64,000 nt of DNA from NCBI GenBank assembly GCA_001179505.1, contig CDMY01001052.1, forward strand, positions 65,904 to 129,903. The letters run 5' to 3'. Below, one piece after another: positions 11,703 to 22,637 of this stretch (positions within the stretch are counted from its first letter, which is position 1; the number at the start of each line of letters is the position of its first letter). This DNA comes from Vitrella brassicaformis. Lineage: Eukaryota > Sar > Vitrellaceae. Below the pieces are notes generated by a model that was given only the letters and a program-made list of their open reading frames with translations, was not told the DNA's origin and searched no databases. The position numbers and the translations under genes were made by a program.

Positions 11703-14700
11703 CTAACAGACTGGTAGAGAGAGGGAGGGGGGGAGGGCACCTACCTGCTGGGGGAGAGAGAGAGAGAGATCATCCATCCATCCATCCACACACACATTGA
11801 TAGCTAAGGGCATGGGAACATATATATGGGTGGATTGGCTGTCTGTCTGACTTGCTCATGGCTGTGATTTGTGGCGGCTTGGCCTGGTCGATGTATGTGC
11901 AGCTGACTTCCCCTCTCTCTGTCTCTGTCTCTGTCTGCAAAGGGGTCACATTTCGTGTTTGGGGGGGCATGTCCGGCCCTTCGTCGGCTCGCCAAGGCCC
12001 CCTCCTGCACACGAAGTGCAACCCTCTTCTGTCTGCCTGTGGATTACTTCATGGCGTGTGGCCGTGCGATTGTCTGTCCGCTGTGTGTGTGTGTGTGTGT
12101 GCCCCATAGTGCAATGGGGGAAGGGGCAGCAAGAAATCACACAAAGGGACACGCCGGTAAGTGTAAATAACAAGTATCTGAAGGCAAACAAAGGCGAACA
12201 TGTCCAAGCAGCACACAGCAGTCGCTAGCGCTGCTCGCAACCCACACAATCTTTACCGCATGGATATATATGTCTCGGCATCACACCCAAGAAAAACAAA
12301 GGGCAAGTGACCACCGGCGAGGCAGCTCAACCCCCCTCCCTCCTCTCCTCGCTGCTGTCAAAAACGACACAGCAGAGGGACGGACGGATTGGTGGAGCGA
12401 ACAAATGACCGAATCCATCGGATGAATCAATCGGTCGCACGAATGTGGCGCCGGTGGTGCGTTCGTCGCGCGCACACGATACACACCCACACCAATAGCA
12501 GACAAACCATCACAAGACACGTGTACCCTCGCGCCTTGCGCTCTCAGTGTGTGTGTACTGTGTCGATCCATGGATGGATGGATGGATGGAGCAGGTGGAG
12601 CATATGGCGGGCCATCCACCCACCCATCCATCCAGCTATCAGCCAGCCAAGTGACAAACCAACGGCAGGGACCACGGCCTAGCTAAGCTACGTATATACC
12701 CTCCTCCCTCCCTCCCTCCCTCCCTCCCACACAGTGTCCATCGCTTTGGTGCCAGCCAAGCAGCAGCACACTTTGGCAAAATTCCCCCTGACCACAGCTA
12801 TAAAGGGTGAATTAAGTGGGTGGCCTTTCGGCGCCTGCCTCCCGGAACACACACACAGACACGCACACACCCACAGCAGCCAAGTCTCTCTGAGACGCGC
12901 CGTGCCCCTCCCCTCCACACGCACATCCGCACACACGAGGCCGCACATTCCATCTTCCGCCCGCCCCCCACTTTGTGGCCGACCCACGCACACACACGCA
13001 TCACATTACACCGTACAAAGGTAGAAAAGGCCACTCACTCTGTCCACATGCAGCACCACAACATGCGAGGCTCCACAAAACTGCTGTCTCCCCCCTCGAG
13101 GGTGGGCCCGCAGACTCCTTCTCTCGCGCTGTCCTTCGGTGGGTCAGCCGGCCGGCTGGCCGGGCAGATGGACGCCTCAAAAAATGGCGACCCTCCCACC
13201 CATCAGGCAATCCATCCATCCATCCATCCATCGCAGGCAGTGGGCCTGCCCGGAGATAGTAGGAAGTAGAGAATACACGCACGCACACGAACATGCAGAG
13301 TCAAAATTGCGTCCTCAGCGAGGGTGATGTCTGTCTGTCTGTCTGTCTGTGTCTCCCCCTCCTTTGCGAGAACTTGTGGACGGGCGTGTTGTGTTGTGTG
13401 TGTCATGCACGTGTCATCGATGTCCGTCGCTTTGGTAGGCAGGGCTTGCAAGGAACCGCTGGCTGCCACACGACGGAAAAAGGTGGAAGAAAAAAGCACT
13501 CTATTCGCCCATTTGCTCGAATGACGCGTTTGTCCAAATTGTCAGGGCCCGCACGTACGTCTGTCTGCCTGCGTCTGTGTGTGTGTGTGTGTGTGTGAGT
13601 GGATTACATGATGTGTGGCAACAGAATTGACGAAAGGTAAAAGGTGCAGGCAAGGCAAGGCAAGGCAACGCCGCTCTCTTTGGGCACATGAACGAAGGAC
13701 ACGCAAACACACACACAAACAGGCAGACAGGCAGACAGACACCACACGAGCGAAAAGGCCGTGCCACTGAGTTGTGAGAGAGAAAGAAAGCACGACTATG
13801 CGACACCACACCACACCACACACCGGACACCACACGCACAGGGGAGGGGGGAGGGGGGTGCATGTGCACAGGGACGCACGGATACACTCATCCATCCATC
13901 CATCCAGATGTCATCATGGCACATGCACCATACCGACGAATGACAGCGATGTCCTACAGCCATAGAAATGATCTCTCCTACCCGACCAGGCAGCCTGCCT
14001 GGTGAACCTCGCTCCGCTCTCTGCCCTCCGCTCTATGCTGTCGTACGTGAGAGGCCAATTAAGGGAGTCAGGACTGACCGATGTGCGTGGCCGACGTGCC
14101 TTCGAGTGAGCGCACGTGAGCCACCTACCATCCGGGCGCTTCTCTTGGACGGCATTACATGTCTCTCCTCAAATGGACGTGTGTGTGTACGCTGCATCGA
14201 CGAGCAAGCAGCAAGCAGGCCAAAAGCCGCCCCTCCCTCCCTCCCTCCCTCCCTCCGTCCCTGGTCTTCTCTTGTCTCCTCCTTCGACATGAAACCGACA
14301 TGAAACGGACGAACGGCCTTCACGACACAGACAGCACCATATGAGACACGATGAACGACACGAACGACACACGAGTGAGGGGATTGGTCTGTGTTACTGT
14401 GTGCCGCGAGGGGCGTATGAAGCAAAAATGTGATGTGTGTGTGTCCGTGTGAGAGCAGAAATACGGCTTAAGGACTAGAGAGAGAGGATTGAAAACTCGC
14501 GATAAACCAAAAGCCCTCTCCCCCCGGACCCCCCTCCTCCCAACCCCCCGCCGCATCATTGATGCCATTTCAGACATAAGCGGCTGGCCCTACACACGCA
14601 ACACGAACACACGCACACACGCACACACATGAAGCCGCACCCATGAAGCCGCACATTCCATTCGTGTGTAAGTATCATTCAGCAGCACGACACGAAGGAG

Positions 14701-14827
14701 CAGCACACACAAAGCTGACTGACACGCACACCGACACAGAGAGAGACAGGAAACAGACATGCAACTTAGCCGTGTGGGTGGCGGTATATGGTCTGTCTTT
14801 TCACGCCTTTCTTTCTCTCGCTGCTAT
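11703..14827. other. 3.1-kb repeat-rich region without a supported gene
   Basis: Simple repeats are frequent: (CATC)/(GATG)n near 11772, 12575, 13209 and 13895; (CCCT)n at 12700-12728 and 14231-14257; (TG)/(CA)n near 12085, 12850 and 13575; (CTGT)n near 13330. Open frames on both strands are translations of these repeats. I see no motif, signal peptide or chain of exons. The right end is the 3' flank of the acetyl-CoA synthetase gene. Confidence 0.5.
12700..12728. repeat. (CCCT)n microsatellite
   Basis: This is an uninterrupted tetranucleotide tract in the gene-poor region; a second tract of the same unit lies at 14231-14257. Confidence 0.9.
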
Positions 14828-17800
14828 CTATCGTTTGTTGAAGAGCTTCTGCGCGGCATTGATGAGGTCCGACACGACCTGCTGGTCCGCGAGGGTCGAG
14901 ACGTCCCCGAGGGAGCCCGTGTCGTTGGAGGCGATCTTGCGCAGCAGCCGGCGCATGATCTTGCCGCTGCGGGTCTTGGGCAGGGCTGGCACGATCAAAC
15001 TGACACACAACACACACACACACACAGAGAGACAGAGAGAGAGAGAGAGAGGGGCGAAGGGAGAGAGAGAGTGTGCCTTAGGGAGAGGGAGGGGGGGAGG
15101 TCAGTTTGCGCACATGTGGTCAGGCGTGGCGATGGGTCCGATCTCTTTGCGCACAATGTCCCGCAGCTCATTCACCGTCCCCTCGTTGACCTCATACTCA
15201 TTCTGACACACACAACACAACACAACACAACACCACACGACACCATCACATCACACAGACCAACACACCACATCAGGCTCTCCCTCCCTCCCCTCAGCGT
15301 ACATACGCACGTTCATGGTGACATAGCAGAAGAGCCCAGCGCCCTTGACACTGTGCGGGAAGCCCACCACCGCCGCCTCAGCGCATCCGGGATGCTGCAC
15401 CAGTGCGTGCTCGATCTCGGCGCTGCCCAGGCGGTGTCCGCTGACATTGATGGTGTCGTCCACTCGGCCGGTGATCCAGTAGTAGCCGTCTTTGTCGCGG
15501 ACCGCGCCGTCCCCCGTGTGGTAGAAACCCTTGTACGGCCGGAGGTAGACGTTGAGCAGCCTCTCGTGGTCACCATACACCGTCCGCATCATCCCTACAC
15601 ACACACAGACACACACAGACACACACACAGACACAGACACCTGGGTGTGGTGTGTTGCCGTGGGGAGGGGGGGGAGGGACCTGGCCATGGTTTCTTGATG
15701 CAGAGGACGCCGGAAACGTCGTCGCCCTCCAGTGGCTGGCCGGTCTTGCTGTCGAGTACGACGGGCTCGACCCCGAAGAAGGGCCGCGTGGCGCTGCCGG
15801 GCTTGCACCGGATGGCCCCGGGGAGGGGGGTCAGCAGGTGCCCACCTGAGGGAAGGAGTGGATGACGGAGAGAGAGGGAGAGGGAGAGGGAGAGGAAATG
15901 GTGAATGCATCTGTGTGTATGTGTGTATGTGTCTGTCTGTTGGTGCGGCCTGAGTGTTCAAATGACTGACCGGTCTCTGTCTGCCAGTATGTGTCGACAA
16001 TGTCGCATCGCTTCCGCCCAACCACCTCATAGTACCTGCACGACAACATATGCCCCCAGAAAACAAAACGATAAACAGAGAGACCCACATACACGCCCCG
16101 CCCATGTCAATCAAGGCCTCTCATCCATCCATCCCTCCATCCATCGATTTGTCGGTACCTACCACCGCCATGCCTCCGGGTTGATGGGTTCCCCCACAGT
16201 GCCGAGCACACGGAGCGAGGAGAGGTCGTGTTTGGACACCCACTCGTCGCCATGCACCATCAGCGCCCGGATGGCCGTGGGGGCCGTGTAGAACTGGCTG
16301 ATCCCGTGCTTCTCAATCATGTGCCTGTCTCTCACACACACGGATGCATGGATGGATGGACAACGATGGCAGAAAACCAGGCCATTGTCCCACAGAAACA
16401 CACGCACACCCTACCAGTATCGCGCCGGATCAGGGTAGGTTGGCACCGACTCGAAGAGCACGGTTGTGGCGCCGTTGCAGAGAGGCCCGTAGACGACGTA
16501 CGAGTGGCCGGTGATCCAGCCGACGTCGGCCACACACGCGTGCACGTCGCCCGGGTGGTAGTCGAACACTGAATGGAATCAATGGATGCACCGAATGACA
16601 CACAAATCAAGGTGACAAGCACAGAGCGGCAAGGATGCTGGCTGACCGTATTTGTGTGTCATGGCTGCGTAGAGGAGGTAGCCGGCACTGGAGTGGGCGA
16701 TGCCCTGACAAACAGACAGAGGGAGGGAGGGAGGGAGGGAGGAATGGGTGCATGTGTCGCCCGTGTCTTGTGACAGACACCCGGGCGTCGTACCTTCGGC
16801 TTGCCCGTCGACCCAGAAGTGTACAGCTGACGATGAACGAGCCACACACACACACACACACACACAATCCCTCACCTGCACAGGTGCGCCTGCGTGTGGA
16901 TGGCTGACGGTGTGGCTGGCTGGCTGACCATGAAGAGGAGGTCTTCGTTGTCCATTGGCTCCAAAGGGCAGTAGGGGCGCATTGCCTCCTGGTGGCCATG
17001 ATGGTATCATCACGCACACACACACACACACACACGCACAGCACATGGATGGATGGACAGCACACGCCCGCGTTGATGGATTGCTGAGCCACTGACTGAC
17101 TGACTGACCGACTGACCATCATTTCATGCCCTCACACGTCACGCCCCTCAGTCCAGTCGATGTCGTGACCTGCACTCACCAGAACCACACATACACACAC
17201 ACATACACACACACATCCAGAGGCCCAAGACAGATAAGTGTGAGCACCCCCATCCCCCCTGTGTGTGTGTGTGTGTTCATGTGCGTGCGCACCCCACCCT
17301 GGTGCTTGAAGACGATGCACTTCTCCACCAGAGGGCACTCCTTGAGCGCCTCGTCCATCACGCTCTTCAGAGGAATCACCTTGCCGCCACGGACGCCCTG
17401 GTCTGCCGTGATCACCTGCACACACACACACACGACCAGACACGCTTGCGTCATCTGGCTCCCCGCGTCCTTCTCTCTGCCTCCCTCCCCTCCTTCGCTG
17501 ACCACTTTGCAGTGAGCGTCGTCGAGTCGATCTCTCAGGGAATGCGAAGAGAACCCCGCGAAGACCACACTGTGTATGGCGCCCAGCCTGGCGCAGGCCA
17601 GCATGGCGTAGACGGTCTCGGGAATCATCGGCATGTAGATCCCCACTGTGTCGTGCTTCCGGACACCTGCGCACACACTCACAGGGAGGCGTGGATGGAC
17701 GGGTGGATGGCCTTGTGTGTGTGTGGAGACGGGGGGGGGGGGTACCAAGTCGTTTGAGCATATTGGCGAACTTGCAGACTTGTGTGTGGAGGTCCCTGTA

Positions 17801-18937
17801 GGTGATCCTCTTACTGTGAGACGGATCGTCGCCCTCCCTGGTTGATGTGATGCATCCACGATGGATCCACACACTCTCAAATACGCCCCATAGGGATGTG
17901 TGTGTTGAGTCGTGTGCTGGGCTGACCAGATGAGTGCGATCCGGTCGGGTGTTTCCTCCGCCCAGCGATCCACGCAGTTCTCGCAGACCTACAGGAGCCA
18001 ATTGCAGACACACACACACAGACTGCCTGCCTGCCTGCCTGCCTGCCTGCCACCATTATATATTCCACAAGCTCACTCACATTGAGTTTGCCGTTGAGGA
18101 ACCAGCTGACGTGTCCATCGGGGTGCATCTCACTGCGGGCATCGCATCAAACACACACCCCACCCTGCCTGCCGACACTGCAGCTAGCTCATCTCAGGCC
18201 AGGCCGGCTCGCCCACCACCCGTGCTGCACTTTGGTGAAGGGCTGTTGCCACGTGAGAGTCTGTGTGGCCATGTCGGCCCAGAAGCCGTGGGGGTCCTCG
18301 ATGCTCCGGGCGTACATCTCCTCGTATGACTCCTGCAATACACACACACACACACACAGATGGATGGATGGATGGATGGACAGCAAAAGTGGAGTGGTGT
18401 GCGGTCGTTTCTTCCGTGTCTGTGTGTGTCTTGCCGTGGACCCGCACCAGGCTGTCTATGTGGCGGGCTCTGTCCTGCACACACGCACGACAGACAGACA
18501 GACAGACAGACAGACAACCAATCATCCCCTCATGTGCAGCTAGAGTCAGTCACTCCGTATGTCCCGCTCACGCCACGCACCTGAATGCTGACGGGATATA
18601 TCTCATCGACAGGCAGCGCTTGTTGCGCCGCAGCAATGGTGTCCACATGCTCCATCGATAAGGAGTCCGATGAGTCGTCACCCTCACTATCGTCTTCACC
18701 ATCAGCAAAGCCGTCACCCGTGGTAGCCTCGCTCTGCCTTTCGTCCGCCACAAGCGTCATGCCCCCTGATGGGCTCAGATCCACCTCCTCCATGTGCAGC
18801 TGCAGTGGAGGCTTCCGAGCGGCCCTCCTGCTGCCTGCTGCTCGCATCCTCATGTTGGGCAGCAGAGGCGTGGGCGTGAAAGCAGCAGCCCATGCAAGCA
18901 GCAGGGCTAGCAGGGGGGCGGCCTGCACCAAGATCAT
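14828..18937 (-). CDS. acs: Acetyl-CoA synthetase, probably plastid-targeted
   Basis: The protein has 752 aa in 19 exons: 18937-18581, 18474-18448, 18332-18220, 18132-18081, 17988-17927, 17837-17746, 17666-17503, 17415-17298, 17169-17138, 16988-16929, 16826-16794, 16704-16647, 16568-16415, 16324-16163, 16035-15971, 15845-15681, 15594-15311, 15202-15114, 14999-14828. It activates acetate with ATP and CoA. Family marks are [19 protein letters not shown], the AMP-binding loop [10 protein letters not shown] (residues 360-369), [24 protein letters not shown] and the adenylation lysine motif [11 protein letters not shown]. About 119 residues precede the ACS domain: a signal peptide ([11 protein letters not shown]) followed by FTPTPLLP and a basic stretch. 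A Phe right after the signal peptide is the classic complex-plastid signal. This suggests acetate activation for plastid fatty-acid synthesis. Exon 2 is a 27-nt microexon. The WW(H/R)D block usually following EGRD is missing in this model. It is divergent with the 19099 gene. Confidence 0.93.
18024..18051. repeat. (CTGC)n microsatellite in an acs intron
   Basis: A tetranucleotide tract fills much of the short intron between the exons at 17988 and 18081. Confidence 0.9.
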
Positions 18938-19098
18938 GGGGAGATCTTTTCAGCTTTCGCACGATGAAAGTTCAAGCTCGCGAGTGCGAGTCCAAGATCG
19001 GTGGCCGGAGAAGGGACGGGATGGCCGCGTAGATCCATTCGTCGGCGGGAGGACGCGAATGCAAGATCTTTCGAAGCTGACCGCTTTGTCTTGACCTG
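18938..19098. promoter_or_regulatory. 161-bp bidirectional promoter, acs / unknown gene
   Basis: Two start codons face away from each other across 161 bp. AGATCT occurs at 18942-18947, 5 bp from the acs ATG, and at 19064-19069, 30 bp from the rightward ATG. The spacer also holds AAGCTCGCG (about 18973), shared with the GluRS/RRN3 spacer. No TATA box is seen. Confidence 0.55.
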
Positions 19099-20134
19099 AT
19101 GTCGTCTCGCGTCGTTTTTGGGTGTAGATTGGACGACGCAGCCGATGACCGCGCCGTCCTGACGCAGAGGCATCCACACAGGGACGTCAACGAGTGGCGC
19201 CTCGCGACGATTCGGCTCTGGGAAGAGGGCGGCGAAGAGGAGGATGACAGAGACTTGGGATATGACATCATGACGAAGGTGCGGCTCTCATGCAATAGCC
19301 AACCATCATCTGAATGCGCGTTTTTGATGCTGCACGACATTGATGTTTCAGGTGTCCACGACGTACGTGTCTGTCGTCGACGGGGAGCGTGAGACCATCA
19401 CAGCCGGCGGGTCCCTGGCCTGGAGAAGAGGTTCGGAGCGCCTCAACTTCCGTTCGGGCGAGTGGATCAGGTCGATGAGAGTCGTCTTTGATGAAGCAGA
19501 CTACGCCGCCCATCGCTTCGTCGGCGGTGCGGTGTTCACCACCAGCAGCGGTCGCGCAATTAGGTGTGGTTGTGTGGGTGATGACGTGTCGGAGTGGGAG
19601 GGCGGTGAAGCGGATGGAGTAGTGCCAAGATACCTGATGAGCGGGCCGACCGATAGTATCTACGGATGCATCGGGTAAGAGGTTTTATGGATAGTCAGAT
19701 GCATCCTGTGTGTGTGGTTGCGTGTCATGTGCTCGTCAGGGGCGTTGGGTTCTGGCTCGGCAAGCGCGTTCCCGGTGAGAGGAAGGAGCACACGCGTGAG
19801 TGTGTGTCCATGTCCATGTGGGTTGCGTGCATGGTCTCGATCAGAGGTGCTGGGCGAGAACTTCACTCCGGCAGACTTCACCGACCTACCTAGAGGGGTC
19901 CAGCGACAGGTGACGCGATGCCAGCAATGGACAAACATCGCCCGTCTGACCATTTTTTGCGCCACACGTGCCCTGCAGATCGTCGCCCTTTTCTCGGTGG
20001 ACATCTTCCCGGAGTGCGTGCTGCGAGCGATCGCGTCATGGGCATTCCCGACCCCCGCAACCATACCAGACGATGATCGGATTGACGACGACGACGACGA
20101 CGACGACTTTACGGAAGACCCATTCGAGGATTGA
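19099..20134 (+). CDS. Unknown beta-rich protein with acidic C-terminus
   Basis: The model has five exons: 19099-19278, 19352-19674, 19740-19774, 19845-19909, 19979-20134, giving 252 aa. The 69 bp between the last two exons are also open in frame, so they may be coding (275 aa). Exon 1 is charged; exons 2-4 look like alternating beta strands (SGEWIRSMRVVF, GGAVFTTSSGRAI, YGCIGGVGFWLGKRVP). The order of a GEWI-type strand, an FTTxxGR-type strand and a late Gly-rich strand recalls jacalin-like lectin folds, but this is only a resemblance. The C-terminus ends in a run of eight Asp and EDPFED. There is no signal peptide or TM. It shares a bidirectional promoter with acs. Confidence 0.7.
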
Positions 20135-20724
20135 GGCAGGCCATTTCATCGGCAGGGTGTACTCTGGATAGCTTGCTACATGGGAGGTGGGAAGTGTGTG
20201 TCTTGTTTTCGCCGTCTGCTCGGTTTGCAGCTGCAGAATGCCTAGTACTGGCTGTGCGGGTGGTGTCTTGCGTGTTCGAGCTCTCGCTGATGTGCTGAGA
20301 AGGACAACCATCGCCGGTTTGTGTTCGTTGATGTGTGAAGGTGCGTCGTTGCAGACTCGTCTATCAGTGTGTGTGACACGTTGAGTATTTCCCTCTTGCC
20401 AGTCTGTCTTTCTCTGTCGGTGCTTCAATGAAAAGAAAAGTAAACCGAACACATGCATGTACGACTCATGTCACTGAGCAGCAGCCCACCCACCCACCCC
20501 GCTCCCCTACCCACACAAACTGACATAAACGCCCATTCAAGCACAGATCAATCTCTCTCTCTCATGGCGGCACTTTAGCCAAAGAAGCGATAGCTACATG
20601 TGTGAAAACCGACTAAACAGAGGCAGGGCACAGCAGAGCAGAGCCCTAGGAAATCATGCAGCAGTGAGACTGTAACCAAATACTTGGCTCATGCATTCCC
20701 TCCCCCCCTCCCTGCAGAGCCCAG
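20135..20724. other. Convergent 3' spacer
   Basis: This stretch lies between two convergent genes, so it holds both 3' UTRs. I see no gene, only a short (CCAC)n near 20489 and (CT)n near 20551. Confidence 0.6.
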
Positions 20725-21779
20725 CTAGTAGTCTCCGCGCCACATAAATGGCACAAACGTATAGTAGCAGCGCACCCGGCCCCCTACATGGCCCTCATAC
20801 CCGAGGTCACAGCGGCCCTCGGGGAAGTGGTCGTCGTCGTGTTTGTCGGAGCGGTGCAGGTCGATGACGTGGGCATCGATGCGGTCGTCTTCAGTTTTCC
20901 TGTCCTTGTCCTTGAGCACCAGCCTCACCTTGGTGTACGCCCTTGGTGCGAAGTACAGGTCCTCGTGCGAGAAGTCGGGCGTGTCGTCTTCGCGAATGAC
21001 GCGGGTCTTCTTGACGATGGTGTCGGTGTCAGAGGCCTGCTTGTGGCGGCCGTCCAGGTACCAGGCCTTGGCCTTGACGTAGAGGTCGGCCTTCGTGTAG
21101 CGGTCCACATGGCTGAAGTCGCCGCGCTTGGTGCGGCCCAGGTCGATCTTCACGCACACACAGAACAGACAGATAGATAGAAAAAAAGAAAGAAGGCCAC
21201 AGAGTAGATGTGCGTCTGGCCGCGTTCCTATGTGTGTGTCCGTGTGGGTGTGCATACCTTGATGGCGCCATAGAGGTACTCACACTTTGGCCCAGCGTAG
21301 CCCTTGCGGCACCTGGGACGGCCTGCACACACAAGGCACAAACCACACACAGCACACAAAGACATGCATCCACGCACGCACGTGAGCGTCATGCACAGCA
21401 CATGACCCGAACCCCCCGTCGCTCATCTTTGTCGCTTACATACGCCCTTTTTGTCGTAATGGTGTCGTTTGTGGCAGTAGCCGGTCTTGCAGTCGTTACC
21501 GTGACGGCACGAGTGTCCACGGGGCGCCAGCTCGCCACGCGGCCAGCACTCGCCATCCACGCAGTTGTTGGAGCAGCAGTCATTCGTTCTGCGGCACCGC
21601 TCGTACAGCGAGTAGCACCTCTGTGTGCCACGCAGCTGCGGCTCGTCGATGCCGGAGTCAGTGGTGGCGGTCAGCTCTTCAGGTGGAGTGGTGGCTGTTG
21701 TCGCCGTGAGGACCAGCAGGCAGGCCAGCAGGCACATGGAGAAGAGGCGCATGAAAGAGGCGGACGTAGAGGCGGACAT
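20725..21779 (-). CDS. Secreted Cys-rich protein
   Basis: The protein has 275 aa in three exons (21779-21440, 21322-21258, 21147-20725), all GT-AG; the exon 1/2 junction splits a cysteine codon. The N-terminus (MRLFSMCLLACLLVLTATT) is a signal peptide. Residues of about 50-140 hold a dense disulfide module (RCYSLYERC, DCCSNNCVDGEC, GHSCRHGNDC, GYCHKRHH, RPRCRKGYAGPKC); the last piece reads like an EGF-type loop. The C-terminal half is highly charged (Lys, Asp, Arg, His), ending with FVPFMWRGDY; RGD near the end may be coincidence. No catalytic motif is seen. It is likely an extracellular matrix, wall or defence-type protein. Two telomere-like repeats lie about 120-150 bp upstream. Confidence 0.75.
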
Positions 21780-22637
21780 CTTGTTTTGAGATGAACAGTG
21801 GCAGATGTGAGGCCGCAGGGAGATGTGACAGAGCAAGATGATGAGGAAGGTGTTGAAAGTCTTTCCCTCCCTCCCCCTCCGCCAAGTCGTTCGTCAAGCT
21901 TACCCTAAATCATCTCCCTTACCCTAAAGCCCGAACCCTGCAGTCAGGCAGCAAAGCACCAAGTTCAGCCCTATCGCCTCTAGCGGTGCATGGCTGAACG
22001 GCCTCGCTATGACGATGGTGAGCCACCATTTGCATCAGAGCAGCAAGGCACGCGCAGCAGCCTGTCTGCATGTCTTGTTTCTGGAGGCGGCGCCTTCAGG
22101 CCGCTGGGGTGGCGTGTGTGCAACGTTATGTGCCTGCTCGTATGTTGCCGTCGTTCGCAGCGCATTGCATATATAGAGGGAGGGAGCGAGCAAGCGACGG
22201 TGTCACATGCGCGCCATACCTGACCTTCCTTCCCCCAATCATCCCTTGAAAGCAACTGCGTGCGTGCAACAGAGACACACGCAGACACACACGTGGATCG
22301 ATGCACACGCACATGTACACGCGACTTCAAAAAGAGGCAGCAATGGAAGCCGTTGGCAAGGAGCAAGCAATGTGTGTCTCTCTCTCTGGTTGGCTGGCTG
22401 GCTGGCTGGCTGGCTGATGGTGTGTGCATGGAGGCATGGAAAAAATGACAGCGTGGAGCATGCAGAGGGTGAGCAATCGGACAATTCACGTACGTATATG
22501 GGTGGACATCGATGCATGCAATCACGGTGAGAGAAGCGCCACGGCGGCCACGCGTGCAAGCGGGTGTATCTCGCGAGAGACAAACGACGACACATTGATG
22601 CCGTCCGTCCGTCCATCCATCCACCGATTTGTATCGA
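21780..22637. other. Spacer with telomere-like pair, no gene seen
   Basis: The left part is the 5' flank of the Cys-rich protein gene and the right part the 3' flank of the kinesin gene. It carries CTTACCCTAAA twice (21899-21909, 21918-21928), an 18-bp block repeated near the right end of the window (CTCTAGCGGTGCATGGCT, 21978-21995) and a (TGGC)n tract near 22389-22415. No supported coding region was found. Confidence 0.5.

Noticed and set aside
13200-13235. Direct repeats as possible CRISPR arrays
   Set aside because: The repeats are 4-bp microsatellite units without spacers, in an intron-bearing nuclear genome.
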